Positions 44,346 through 55,479 are shown, counted from the first letter of the stretch. The stretch: DNA of 64,000 nucleotides from Acanthosepion pharaonis (GCA_903632075.3 CAHIKZ030000387.1:112501-176500); one strand, 5' to 3'. Numbers and translations are program-made. The notes: a model not told the origin generated them from the letters alone.

Positions 44346-44404
<59 letters not shown>
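44240..44404. repeat. (TG)n at ~44245 and (TA)n at 44348-44404
   Basis: The second array borders the PLE end with the hammerhead-like core. Confidence 0.9.
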
Positions 44405-44406
<2 letters not shown>

Positions 44407-44431
44407 AAATAGGAAAACTGTAGTGGTAGCC

Positions 44432-44463
44432 AACGCGTTTCGTCCAATGTGGACTTTCTCAAG
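44432..44463 (-). ncRNA. Hammerhead-ribozyme-like core
   Basis: Minus strand: TTGAGAA (altered box), stem II GTCC-ACATT-GGAC, GAAA, ACGCGT palindrome, T. GCC before the box can pair with GGC after the site (stem I). Same type as 22538-22570. Confidence 0.5.
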
Positions 44464-44777
44464 GCAAAAACGAAATGAATTTATTAAACAAAGTAACTAA
44501 TAATAACAAAAACAAAATGTCCTTAGCAACTGGAAGAATTTAGAGAACGCTATTTTCATACTGTTAACTGAAAATTACGTCAATTACTGTCACGTGTGGA
44601 GATATTGTTGTTATTGTTGTGTTGACGGATTCAACCATTTTCTTTTGATTTCTTGATACTTGGTACGTTTGCTTGGGAGAGTAGTAATTCTGTTAAGAAA
44701 GGTGAAATAGGGAAAAAGCCTGGGCGTAGATTAATATTTGGGTAATATTTGGTTTAAGGATAAGGACGTATAAATTT

Positions 44778-44778
<1 letters not shown>

Positions 44779-44861
<83 letters not shown>
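44779..44861. repeat. (CA)n(TA)n array
   Basis: Ends exactly where mariner M1 copy 3 begins. Confidence 0.95.
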
Positions 44862-44862
<1 letters not shown>

Positions 44863-44864
<2 letters not shown>

Positions 44865-45448
44865 GGGTGTAACAGCAAAATTGTTCAAATCGTATAACAG
44901 CATGGGATAACTGTCCATCCCATAAAATGTTTAATATCTAAAATAACATTAAACTAATTAATTTTCTTTTTTCAGGTTTTAAAACAAGACTTTTAGCCAT
45001 CTTGACACCATTTGTCGTAAAAATCATTGAAAACCCCTTCGAGTTATTCATCTAGAAAGAGATAAAATCGATTTGTGTCAACCCAACTATCTCTTTCCAA
45101 CAGAACAATGGTGAAAGGAAAAATGTCATTCAGGCCTTCAATAATTGTACCAGCATTCATACTCTGGCTTCCATCTTTAAAGTCCATTCAAGAAGCATCA
45201 AGAGAACGGTGAATAAGTTTAAAAGAGAGGAAAACTGGATCAGGAGGTCACAACAGGAAGAGGGATCACAATTTCAACTTTGAACTAACTATATTCTTAT
45301 TGTTCAGAGTCCAATAGTGTTATAAAATCCTCGGGGAATTCTAGTAAGCTATATTTAATCATTTCTAAGATTCTAAGATACAACGGTTCAAATCTTTATC
45401 TAACAATTGGACAATTTTGCTGTTACACGATTTTGACTATTTTTGCTG

Positions 45449-45450
<2 letters not shown>
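44863..45450 (+). mobile_element. Mariner-like element M1, copy 3, short form
   Basis: The left end GTAACAGCAAAATTGTTC and the right end (reverse complement TAACAGCAAAAATAGTCAAA) are matching inverted repeats. Each contains a second internal TAACAGCA. The outermost CCGGGT tip is missing on the right. The interior keeps a decayed N-terminal coding region (FQQNNGERKN-like) and the 3' region, but no catalytic domain. The whole element sits between two (TA)n arrays. Confidence 0.75.
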
Positions 45451-45533
<83 letters not shown>

Positions 45534-45555
45534 TAGATAGATAGATAGATAGATA
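45451..45555. repeat. (TA)n(GATA)n array
   Basis: TA array changing to GATA at ~45530. Confidence 0.95.
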
Positions 45556-45809
45556 ATATTAGTGGTCACTATATATAATGGACTCTCCCGTCAGTTTCAA
45601 CGTATGAGGATCTGACAGCTTATTGATTAAATTTTGTGCGATAATCTTAAGTAGCATTTAAGACACGCTAGTGATTTACAAAGGAGGCCACATATGGAAC
45701 AAGTGTGAGGAGTGTGAGATGAGATCACTGTTAGATTGGCTGACCTTTTAGATCTTGCTCAATGTCCAGGACAGAGTATGAATATGATATAATATAATAT
45801 AAAAAGCTC
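45556..45809. other. Unrecognised stretch
   Basis: No recognised feature. Confidence 0.4.
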
Positions 45810-45914
45810 AAACACTAATATTCCATCGTTATAATTTATTACATTGGAATTGAAATCACGATCCAATGCATTAGACCTACAAATTCAAAAAGCATATGTG
45901 TGTGTGTGTGCGTA

Positions 45915-45960
<46 letters not shown>

Positions 45961-45980
45961 CACGCATGTGTGTGCGTGTC
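45810..45980 (+). repeat. PLE family 1 fragment plus (TG)n array
   Basis: AACACTAATATTCCAT and ATTTATTACATTGGAAT match 20637-20670, and ATCACGATCCAAT follows. A (TG)n array with CG steps covers 45898-45980. Confidence 0.75.
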
Positions 45981-46139
45981 CTATTGGAGTAGATGGGCTC
46001 ACTTATCGCCCTTTCTGCATTCTTTCCATGTCTATTGAACAGGAGTTCCTTTGTTCCCTGTTGAGGATATGTTTTATCGGTTCTCTTTCTTTCTCTTACC
46101 AGGGCCAAAACGATTTAACTGTCTTAACTCTCTAAAGAT

Positions 46140-46490
46140 CAGACTAACCAGTGGCTATGACTTTCCATTATGTTGGTACCGGGTTGGCAGTTTGCTACTG
46201 ACTCCTGCTTCCGACTGTCCGTTAGGAGCCCGAAATCTTTCGTAGCGCTTAGAGAGACTGCTCTGATATATGAGTCGCATAATATCGGGGTACCTGTAGT
46301 GACATGTTGCGCATATGTAGGTGCTCCTGTATATATTTCCGGTGGACAACCCTGACGCCACATTATGCTCTGATCTCAGCCACACACCGGCTGCTTTGTA
46401 TTGCCATTAAGGACAGATAGTGACAATTATGGTGGTCGTTTTCCTCTCATCAAAACGTATCTCATGGAAATTACAGAAAAAAGAGATTAA
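46140..46490 (+). repeat. Probable 5' region of the LINE at 46.5 kb
   Basis: Non-repetitive GC-richer sequence directly upstream of the endonuclease codons. I have no second copy here to prove it belongs to the element. Confidence 0.4.
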
Positions 46491-46524
46491 ACTAAATCAT
46501 CTCAGAAAATTCCACTTACCCACA

Positions 46525-47190
46525 CCAATCTTTTTTTCTTCAATATTCGCGGCATCCGTTCCAACTTCTGCAGCGTAGAATCCTTATTTCTGGAACGACC
46601 GCCAAATATCTTTGCCCTTTGTGACATCAACTTGAATTCTTCCATTGCGATCAAAGAATTATTGGTTCCAGGATATCGATGACTACTCTTTCATGTGCTT
46701 CCGTCTTTCGATACAAAACTCTGTCAGCTATCTTTTTTTCCGTTATCGCTCTCCATCTTCCCAAGGCTACAGTATATTAGACGCAATAGTTGACAGTATA
46801 GAAAAGGCACTTTCTCTCCATCCATCTGCGAATATCTTTGTCTTCAGTGACTTTAATGCTCAACACCACACGTGGCTGAAACATTCTAAAGCTACTGATG
46901 TTGCCAGCATACAGACATTCAATTTTTCCATTGCCCAATCTCTCACCCAAATCGGGGACTTCCCTATTCGTTTCTTTAGCCAAACCGAGCAACGTGCTTC
47001 TTTATTGGGTCTATTTCTTACCTTCCCCCTTCGCTCTTACTGGGCTTCGCAATACTGCCCTTTATGTAACTCGGACCACTCTGTAGTAGCTATTGATACC
47101 TCCTTCCAAGCACCCATTAAACAGGAACCCCACGCTGGGATTTTCTGCGTAACGCCCCTGACATCTTCAACCTCCCAACTGAAAATTGCG
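46525..47190 (+). pseudogene. LINE (Jockey/CR1 group) APE endonuclease domain
   Basis: Codons for LFFFNIRGIRSNFCSVESLF then FALCDINLNSS mark the start of an apurinic-endonuclease-like domain. After a deletion and frame change the 46645-47226 frame gives FRLSIQNSVSYLFFRYRSPS, SANIFVFSDFNAQHHTWLKH, GDFPIRFF and NSDHSVVAIDTSF. The (G)DFN motif reads SDFN and the terminal SDH motif is intact. Roughly 50-60 residues seem to be missing between the first two parts. This domain nicks target DNA in APE-type LINEs. Confidence 0.8.
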
Positions 47191-47599
47191 CCACTGAGGT
47201 TTCTTCTTGTGCCAAAGCCGGCATAGACGCTTTCATCCCTTCACGGAAATATCAGGTGAAACCTCAATCTTCTCCATGGATCACACCAGCATGCTCGGCC
47301 GTCATAGCACACAGGAACCACTATTTCCGGTTATACCAGCGGAACCTACTCCTCGTGACAAATATAAGCGAGTCCTCGAAGAAGCTAAGTCACTATTTGC
47401 TGGGAGAAAAAGGCACCGCACAGCCTGTAAAACCTTTGCCTCTCGTGACGACTGGCGTCTCTGTAATAGGGTACTAAATAAATGCAAGGTCTCTATCCGC
47501 TCCCGTCTTCAATCGATTTGAGGTGTTATCATCCTCTGCTGATAAAGCCGAATGCTTTGAGCGTAGATTCTCCTCAAACTCTACTCTTGATTCATTTGC

Positions 47600-48480
47600 T
47601 TGACTTCCCATTTAGAATTGATTTTTTTTAGTGATATGCGTATAACCTCTTCCATTGTCTTTGGTATTATTCCTAACCTTAAAGTCAACAAAGCATGTGG
47701 ACCCGATGGCATCCTTGTAATAATAATTGACAAATGTGCTTTCGAACAGGTTCCTGTTCTTTCTAAACTGCATAATAAATACCTCACTTCCCTCTGCTTT
47801 CCTGTTTACTGCAAGTCATCGTCTGCTGTCCTAGTTTTTAAGAAGTCTGTTGAACCATCTGACCCATTCAACTATTAGCCTTCTAGCTCTTTTTGGGAAC
47901 CTCCTAGAGGCCCTAATCAATGCTGAATTGGTTCATCATCTCTCATCATACTCAATACGGCATTCGTTTCTCCAGGTCAACTGCTGATGTACTGACGATA
48001 ATTGTGGAAAGAGTCTATCGTGTTTTGAATAAAAACAGTGAAGCCCGGGCTGTAGCATCGGGCATCCCGAAAGCCTTTGACGGGGTCTGGCATTCAGGTC
48101 TTCTCCACAAGCTGAAAAGCTAACGTATCTCCAGATACATTTTTAAGCTGATCCAGTCGTTCCTATCAATTCGGGAAATAAAAACTGTCCTGAATGTTAT
48201 CCTTTTGTAATAAGGCGAGTGTCCCCTAGCGCTCCATTCTTGGTTCTACGCTGTTTTTGATCTTCATTAACGAACTTCTCGATGATATCTGCTCTCAACA
48301 TGGCATCTACGCTGACGATACCGCCATTTCCTCATGCCTCAATAGTAAGTCTGATCAGTCAATGTTAAAATGGCAGCCGATCGATAATACCACATCAAGG
48401 TCGTCGTTAACTGGGGCAAAAGATGGCTTGTCAATTTTAACGCATCCAAAGCTAAACATCTTTCCATTAATCATCTGAGA
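47600..48480 (+). pseudogene. LINE reverse transcriptase domain
   Basis: In order, with frame changes and stops: KVNKACGPDGILVIIIDKC, PVLSKLHNKYL, HTQYGIRFSRSTADVLT, GIPKAFDGVWHSGLLHKLKS (motif A, catalytic Asp at about 48079), FINELLDDICSQHGIYADDT (motif C YADD at 48308-48319). Catalytic Asp residues are intact, but stops at ~47876 and ~48121 and others prevent translation. It is downstream of the endonuclease in the normal LINE order. Confidence 0.85.
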
Positions 48481-49187
48481 AACCCCTCTCTGCCTCCCAC
48501 AAGCATGGCTGATGCTAACCTCCAGGAAAGTGAATCTTTGTACCTTCTCGGGCTAACGTTCTCAGGTAACATTGAATCCATCGTTAGATCAGCTGCTGAG
48601 AAAATCTGTTCACTGTGTCGAGCGAGACAGTTTTTCTCTCTGGAATCTATCTTGCATATCTATACATCTACCATTCGTCCATACTTAGAATATTGCGGTC
48701 ATATATGGTCCAGTACCCCTACTATTTACCTTAATCTCTTTGATAAAATCCAAAGAAGAATGAGGGATATTATTGGTGGTTCAGCTTCAGTTACTTTCCC
48801 AACGCCCTAAGGTTGGCCTCCCTCTGCTTTCTTTTTATACTTTCATTGTAATTTTTCGAAAGAGCTCTTCGCTATGGTGCGTATACTATAAAAATTTAAG
48901 CGCAATACTAAACAGGCGACAAGATCTCATCAATTTACAGTCGAGCTAGTTCGATATAGCCGTAAGTTCTATGCTAACAGTTTCTTCTCTTGCGCTTCTC
49001 GCTTGTAGAACTTCCTTCCGGCCCCGTACTTTCCAACCAACTTTAATCTGCAAAAATTTAAATGTAATGTCAATCGCTATATCCACTTTACTCTGATTGT
49101 TCTCCTATTATTCATGTTTCTGTTCCTAATTCCTCCACACCGTGTGACCCTTTGCGTAGTACTGCCTTGCTTTGGATGATACCGATT

Positions 49188-49189
<2 letters not shown>
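48481..49189 (+). pseudogene. LINE C-terminal domain and 3' end
   Basis: MADANLQESESLYLLGLTFS, then AAEKICSLCRARQFF, STIRPYLEYCGHIWSS, NLFDKIQRRMRDIIGGSASV, before the frame breaks at ~48810. The 3' sequence passes into (TA)n at 49190. It is the reference for the three 5'-truncated tails at 2640, 6839 and 16010. Confidence 0.8.
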
Positions 49190-49245
<56 letters not shown>

Positions 49246-49338
49246 TATTTATTTAAAATTATATCTGCTCTACTCTGTATTGAGCATTCTTTTAAGAATA
49301 GTAATTGTTGGTTATTGGAATTTATTCCGTATACAATC

Positions 49339-49407
<69 letters not shown>

Positions 49408-49541
49408 TTAATTTAATGAAAAAAAAAAACAGACCACTTTAAGGTACCATTACAATAATTTATTTCACTAAAATCCCTTTTGAAGGACTCCTTGAATTAA
49501 CCATTCGGTTTACCAAGTTCTTCGCAACTTTTATTTATATA

Positions 49542-49576
<35 letters not shown>
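49190..49576. repeat. (TA)n arrays at 49190-49242, 49341-49402 and 49538-49576
   Basis: Three arrays. 49250-49330 resembles the PLE family 1 end. 49438-49495 is a decayed inverted copy of the ribozyme-like repeat at 14500 (GGTACCATTACAATAATTTA / TAATGGTACC). Confidence 0.8.
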
Positions 49577-49580
<4 letters not shown>

Positions 49581-49625
49581 ATATATATTTTAAATATAAA
49601 TATAACAATGAGAATGTCTATTATT

Positions 49626-49710
49626 ATGTCTGATCATGAGCCGTTTTAATGTTTCAATGTTTCTGGTGAAAATAGACATTCGAACACCAGAACGGCTCAT
49701 GATCAGACAT
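49626..49710. other. 20-bp perfect inverted repeat with nested hairpin
   Basis: ATGTCTGATCATGAGCCGTT (49626-49645) and AACGGCTCATGATCAGACAT (49691-49710) are exact reverse complements 45 bases apart. Inside, CTGGTG (49663) pairs with CACCAG (49685), adjacent to the right arm. Confidence 0.85.
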
Positions 49711-49800
49711 CTTAATAAAAAAAGAATATTAAATGGTGGCAATTTTTGTTTTATTTTAATAATATATGTTTAAATAATGATATGAACTTTGTCCCATGAT

Positions 49801-49801
<1 letters not shown>

Positions 49802-49842
<41 letters not shown>

Positions 49843-49904
49843 TAGAGAGAGAGAGATAGATAGATAGATAGATATATATATGTGTGTGTGTTTGTGTGTG
49901 TTTG

Positions 49905-49970
<66 letters not shown>
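49802..49970. repeat. Compound (TA)n(GATA)n(TG)n array
   Basis: About 170 bases of dinucleotide and GATA repeats. Confidence 0.95.
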
Positions 49971-49971
<1 letters not shown>

Positions 49972-50253
49972 GTTGTACACAGGATAAATGAAACGGCCAA
50001 ATATAAGCAGGTTTTGTACGCGTGTGCTGGTGTGCATACGCAGGCAAGCAAATAAATAATCGCCAAATTTATGCAGGAGGTGTTAACGTAACAGTGCTCA
50101 ATACGGTTATACAAAGCAAATATACGTATTAATTAGTAATGAATACACACACACACATTTCCCAGTGAAACTATAGTCGCCCGCCAAAAACATAGGTACG
50201 CGTATATATACTAAGATATGTAGAAGATAAAAATTAAAGACAATGTCAAAGTA

Positions 50254-50470
50254 AAAAGTAGGCATGTATTTGGTTTGCCCGTAAGTGAAAAATGCATGCA
50301 TAGATGTGGTTTTAGACGAGCATCAAAAAGGGATACATACGTCTGATTTGCACGAGTCGAAAAGGTAAATATGGGTGTGGTTTGCATGAGAGTCAAAAGA
50401 ATTGCACATAGGGGTGGTTTGCACGAGAGTCAAAAAGGGAGGCATAGGTTTGATTCGCACAAGAGTCGGA
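50254..50470 (+). repeat. Degenerate ~44-base minisatellite
   Basis: About five copies of a unit resembling GGGTGTGGTTTGCACGAGAG followed by TCAAAAAGGGAGGCATA. The best copies are at 50370-50470. It is followed by (TA)n at 50474-50535. Confidence 0.8.
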
Positions 50471-50471
50471 A

Positions 50472-50473
<2 letters not shown>

Positions 50474-50535
<62 letters not shown>
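50474..50535. repeat. (TA)n microsatellite
   Basis: TA array after the minisatellite. Confidence 0.95.
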
Positions 50536-50536
<1 letters not shown>

Positions 50537-50689
50537 TACGGGCAAAGATGTAGTCCCTTATTTGAAGAGGGGCTACTCTTCTGAATTCATCGTATTCTTG
50601 ACCCCAACCGACAGGGTCTGTGATGAATAGGTATGCGTAATATTACGAATGCGGCGACCACACAAAATACAAGCTCTCTCAATTGTTTC

Positions 50690-51620
50690 TCATTGCCAAT
50701 TGGTTATCAGAGAACAGATTGTCTAAATACGATGTACATTCCAAAAGTTTTGAGATTTTTTTTCAAGAGAGATATTTATTAATTTCAAAGAAATACAATA
50801 CTCTAATCTCCTTCAAAGTAGGGTTCTTTGATTGCAATGCTCTTGTAGAGTTCCAACCACTACGTAAAGACCCCATAGAAATCATACAAAATGAAGGTAT
50901 CCGGGACCCTTGTTGCAGTCTCATTAATCTTCTCTATGTCTTCAAAATGACTGCCACTGTGTTTCTTCTTCACTTTGAGTAACAACCAAGTCACAAGGAA
51001 CAATGACTTGACTGTAGGGATGGGTGAAAGACACTTTTGATGACCCTCAACCATCTCCCTTTTTGTCACCAACGTGTCCTTCCTTCTGACCGTCATCAAG
51101 CAGCCCAGGAACAGTCTATGCACAAATTTTGCGCATATTCACATCTTCATGGATAATTCTATGTACAGTTGCCACACCAACTTCAAACCGTGTATGCTTA
51201 TTGTCTTTAACTCGACAATCTTCATTCAGAAAAATCCGAATTTTCTCATCCACGTCCACATTGTCTCCCTCCCCCATCGTTCATTGTGGTGTAGTGTTAC
51301 TGACTCACAGAAAGTAGTATGCACTTAACCACCAGCGGGTAATAGCCGTATCTATTTCTAGTCTTTGTGACTTCCTATGTAAATGAGTCACCTCACTCAT
51401 CGTCTCTCACATTCTCTCCACCGTTTTTTGGATATCTTGTGCCAGAGGAAATCAGATTGCTCAGCTCATACAATTTAATCCATAAGCTGTCTCTAGTATT
51501 TCATACACTTGTCTAGCATGTTTGCCCAGTTTAGCATAACACATTATTTCATAGCGAGCTTCCAAATTGTCTTCACGTCCTGACTGCATTCTGCAAACTT
51601 GTCCGCTGTGACAAGCAGTG
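50690..51620 (-). pseudogene. Mariner transposase with internal deletion
   Basis: Minus-strand order: EARYEIMCYAKLGKHARQVY, EILETAYGLNCMS (first helix-turn-helix), DEKIRIFLNEDCRVKDN, GVATVHRIIHEDVNMRKICA (second helix-turn-helix), then after a jump KVKKKHSGSHFEDIEKINET and a C-terminal PYFEGD-like end (~50830). The central DD34D catalytic core is largely missing or scrambled, and frames shift repeatedly. It resembles the SETMAR/mariner lineage by eye. Confidence 0.7.
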
Positions 51621-52194
51621 TTTAGCAGGATGTGTTCAAAGTCTCCTTCGGTCTTGAATAAAAAAAAAAACTGACAAGTCCACTTTTTAGATGTAGAGAA
51701 ATTATATAATATAAAGCTGCAATCATTTATGAAAGTGTTCTTAATGGCTCTTCCACAAAAGTCTCAAAACATCTTCAATGCACCTCATGCATAGTAACGT
51801 CTCTTCAGATTGATTTTCAAATTACATCCGGGCCGCGCAAATGATTCTTGAGACATTTTAAATGACTGGATATATTTTGGACTATCTTTGTATATCTGGT
51901 TTGTTGTGATAATCATTAATTAAGCTACATAAGCAACGTCTGGTGATATTTTGCTTGAGTGTCTCGATTTCACGATAATAACGTTTCTGTAACGCCTAGC
52001 AGTTTTACTCTAATGAAAGCCTTATTAGCAGCAGCGGATAAGCTCCGTTTCAGTGTAGGGTACATTCATAGGTGAAAGGTAAAATGATGTTTGCCACTCT
52101 TAGCTGATATATAGCCATATATTTAGAACTTCAAGTGAGAAGAGAATGCACGTCCAGTCGTTTGTTAGATCAGGGAGGTATATTATGGATCAAT
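51621..52194. other. Unrecognised stretch
   Basis: No gene, RNA or repeat recognised. Confidence 0.45.
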
Positions 52195-52195
52195 G

Positions 52196-52237
<42 letters not shown>

Positions 52238-52256
52238 TGAACAGACTGAGACAGAC

Positions 52257-52309
<53 letters not shown>

Positions 52310-52321
52310 TGAACAGACTGC

Positions 52322-52369
<48 letters not shown>

Positions 52370-52384
52370 TGAACAAACTGAGAC

Positions 52385-52429
<45 letters not shown>

Positions 52430-52433
52430 TTTT
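52195..52433. repeat. (GATA)n higher-order repeat
   Basis: Four GATA blocks separated by TATGAACAGACTG(A/C)GA(C/T)AGA with a ~60-70-base period. The spacer is nearly the same as at 31120-31290. Confidence 0.95.
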
Positions 52434-52629
52434 TAATCATACACCATCTATTGTAATTTAATTTTTTTCCATTTCTCCGGACGCAGGTGGCGATGATTTG
52501 CGATCAGCAAATTTTCAAAATGTCGGCAATTTGAGTGTTCCCGTTCTGTTAAGCAAACAAGGCGGGAAACATTGAGGGAACAGAGTGGGGGGAGACGGCG
52601 CAGAGATAGGGTAGGGAACGAAAATAAAT

Positions 52630-52824
52630 AAGTACAAGGGTGAAAAAGAAAGAAAGAAAGAAAGAAAGAAAGAGGGGATTTGAAAGAAAGATGTTGAAAA
52701 AGACTAAAGTGGCGCAACAAAAGAAAGAGAGGAAATAACTTCAGATGATGAAAAAGAAAACAAAAAGACATCTTTGAAATAAAGAAAAAAGAAAGAACGC
52801 AATAGAAGAAGGAAAGCGGTTTGA

Positions 52825-52856
<32 letters not shown>

Positions 52857-53150
52857 AAAGTAACATGGAAAGAAAAGATAGGTGGAAGGAAAAAGAGGAA
52901 AATTATCAAGAGAAAAAAACAAACAAACAATAAAAGTGCTGGGTAATGGAAGAAAGAAAGAAAAAATGAATTTAAAAAATAAAAAGAAAGGAAGGAAGGA
53001 AAGAAAGAAGGAAGAAAAGAAAGAAGGAAGAAAAGTAAACTACGTAAAATAGAGATGAAATTAAAAAAAGGCAGCGCAGATGAAATAAATGACAAACGAA
53101 CAAACAAAAGAAAGAAAGAAAGAAAGAAAAAAAGAAAGAAAAACATTAGT
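52630..53150. repeat. Purine-rich (GAAA)n block
   Basis: Interrupted GAAA repeats on the plus strand. The 262-codon Phe/Leu/Ser frame on the minus strand is compositional. No spacer resembling the 4.5-kb block was noticed. Confidence 0.85.
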
Positions 53151-53334
53151 ATAGTCATAACGAAGAAAAACGACAATAAATCGAAAAGGGCGGGAAAAGA
53201 AAACATGGCGGGAGATTGAACCTTCGAAGGTAGCATTTAAATGCAAAGTGGCAGGTGAAAAGGAATCTTCGATGGCCTGCAATAAATGAAAGGCTTGAAA
53301 CACCAAAGATAGTGAAGCAAATACAAATAAACCC

Positions 53335-53335
<1 letters not shown>

Positions 53336-53387
<52 letters not shown>
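53336..53387. repeat. (CT)n microsatellite
   Basis: CT array with one interruption. Confidence 0.95.
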
Positions 53388-53964
53388 ACTCGCAACTCAC
53401 CCCTAAACCTTTAAACTGGCTCCCAGCATATTTTGGACGCGCGAATGTCCGTGCGGGTCGTGTTCACTCTTCTCTGCAATCCGACACCGACAGTGGATAA
53501 ACAACGAGGGTAAATTTACCCAGGAAATTCAGAGCTCGACTATAACGGGCCGGACTGTGGCTTACACACGTTCGCCTCCGCCTATTAGTGGTCCATAATA
53601 AGCCGAGTTTATTGACAGACTCCAATTCGACTCTAAGCCAAGTCGATAACGAACTCAGGCTAAGATTTCAAGTTAGGTCCAAGAGTTGGGGGTGGGAATC
53701 GTTGAGTCCAGTAAAGTAAAACTAAAACGCTAGCATTTTCCGGGTGGTTTAATGGCGGGTGGGGAGAGAAATAAAAAGGAAACGAAAAAAAAAAAAAAAA
53801 GCCCAACCGACTTATCATTATAATCTTATTAAGAAATACAAATGGAGGATAGCAAAAAAATTTAATTTTGTGTGTCGGTGTTAAAACTATTGTTTTTTTG
53901 TTTTTTTTCACCGATCGGCTTTGACGCTACTAAACAAATACACTGCATCATTTGTCTGAAATTC
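53388..53964. other. Unrecognised stretch
   Basis: GC-richer at 53400-53660, but no gene or tRNA recognised. Poly-A at ~53787. Confidence 0.45.
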
Positions 53965-54070
53965 TGGGATGAGTTATCATTATTTGCACTATATTCGGAC
54001 TATTGTCCTCATCTTTGTTGTTTTTATCAAAACGTTTTGGTCGTCCTGCTCTCCGGCCTTCCTCGGATGT
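53965..54070 (-). repeat. SINE family A tail and core, decayed copy
   Basis: The minus strand holds GAGGAAGGCCGGAGAGCAGG, ACCAAAACGTTTTG, and AACAAAGATGAGGACAATAG. The core box is CCGAGGA and GAAA reads AAAA. Confidence 0.55.
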
Positions 54071-54084
54071 ATATCGATCTAGAT

Positions 54085-54365
54085 CATGGCCCAGTAGATA
54101 AAAGCTTTGGTGGGTTCCAATGACGATATAAAGAGTTGTGAGTTCAATATCTGGCTACTTGCAGTGGTGAACAAAAACCTAAGGAGTTGAGTTAAAGGGA
54201 GATAGCGAAGACATCCGGAGGAGGAATGACATGTGGAACTAGAACAATCTACCCCGTTCACTTCGAAATTCCAATCACCTGAAGAAGGTCGGAACGCACA
54301 ACAACTGAAACGTCGTGAATATGGCAACAAATATGAGGATAACAGTCCGAATAATGAAGTTGTTG
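54085..54365 (+). repeat. SINE with hammerhead-like core (family A), copy 3, with tRNA-like head
   Basis: Head GCCCAGTAGATAAAAGC to TGTGAGTTCAATATCTGG (B-box-like), then CATGTGGAACTAGAAC, GAAATTCCAATCAC, the core at 54279-54314, and AATATGGCAACAAATATGAG plus AACAGTCCGAATAATG. The same order as the copies at 27.3 kb (minus) and 61.6 kb. Confidence 0.65.
54279..54314 (+). ncRNA. Hammerhead-like core in SINE family A
   Basis: CTGAAGA (fits consensus), stem II region GGTC-GGAACGCACAAC-AACT (poorly paired), GAAA, ACGT, C. Confidence 0.4.
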
Positions 54366-54369
54366 TGTC

Positions 54370-54835
54370 TCCACAACGTCCTGTGATTTGTGGCTCTTTG
54401 TAAGGTTTAGCTTTCGCTATCTCTCCTAATCCTCGTTCTACTTCTACAAGCACAGGCTTGTTATGTAGGTTACTCACTGCTTTCCTCTGTCCCTCTTGCT
54501 TTTTGTATGCCAAAATCTCCCAAGTTTTCTCACTGTCTCTTTCTCATTCTAAGTATAAACGTCCTTTTTGTCTCCATTTCCCTTAGAACTTCCTCGTTAC
54601 CTACAGTTCGTGGTATTCTCAGCATCCTTCTGTAGAACCACATTTCTGTTGTCACGAGTCTTCTCTTCATCTGTGAAGAAATTTGTCCAGCATTCACTGC
54701 CATATAGGAGAAACCGATGTTATATACCAATACGATTTTTTTTCTGTTTCTTAATACACTCTTTAGCTAGTAGAAGGCACCTTTAGCTATTCCACTTCGG
54801 ATTTCGGTGCCACATTTTCCATCATTCATTCATTC
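54370..54835 (-). pseudogene. LINE reverse transcriptase C-terminal fragment (same family as 33 kb)
   Basis: Minus strand: LKSVLRNRKKI, AGQISSQMKRRLVTTEMWFY, RRMLRIPRTVGNEEVLREME, TKRTFILRMRKRQ. This corresponds to KVLRNRKK...MWFYRRLLRMP...NEVLEKIETR at 33.4-33.6 kb. Truncated at both ends. Confidence 0.75.
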
Positions 54836-55014
54836 ATGACACCACTATGATATTAATATTATTAAACAGTGGGATGTACAATAAATATTTCCATTTTTAC
54901 AGACCTTTGCTCCAAGTAATATTTGTCATATGGTCGAGTCATCGGTGACTAAACTGCTCCTCCCCAACAACCACCACTAGCAGACCTGGTGAGGAAGGAA
55001 ATGCACATTTCCAT

Positions 55015-55215
55015 ATGTCATTATTATGAACTAGTATCTTCATCTTTATTGTTTTTATCTCAGTATTTCAGCTGAAATGTTCTTCAGCCTTCCTCAAGAG
55101 TATGTTACATCCAATGGTCTTTAGATGTCACTTTGCACATTATTCTGACCAGTATCTTCATCTTTGTTGTTTTTATCATAATATTTTCAGCCTTCCTCAG
55201 GTGTATGTTACAAGA
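55015..55215 (-). repeat. Two decayed SINE family A fragments in tandem
   Basis: AACAATAAAGATGAAGATAC and AACAACAAAGATGAAGATAC tails, each preceded on the minus strand by TGAGGAAGGCTGA, at 55110-55015 and 55215-55130. Stem II is reduced or lost. Confidence 0.55.
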
Positions 55216-55259
55216 TATGTGTGTGTATTTGTGTTTAAATGATAAATCTTTAATATTTT

Positions 55260-55322
55260 ATGCACGCACACACAGGGGCCATACGCACATGCAAACACAG
55301 ACACACACATACAAACACACAA

Positions 55323-55353
<31 letters not shown>

Positions 55354-55460
55354 CAGAGAGAGGTAGAAAGATAATTATATATAGATAAAACATAAATCTC
55401 TATATATAGATAGATAGATAATGAACTGAAGATAGATAGATAGATAATAAACTGAAGGAA
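55260..55460. repeat. (CA)n, (TA)n and (GATA)n arrays
   Basis: Imperfect CA array to ~55340, a short TA array, and GATA runs repeated with AATGAACTGAAGATAGATAG. Confidence 0.85.
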
Positions 55461-55479
55461 TAAACTCACAATCTCCGTG

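Noticed and set aside
46139..46385. Open frames on both strands near 46.2 kb
   Set aside because: Probably LINE 5' sequence; no protein family recognised and frames overlap on both strands.
52448..53236. 262-codon minus-strand open frame
   Set aside because: Mostly Phe, Leu and Ser from the complement of a (GAAA)n block; no domain seen.
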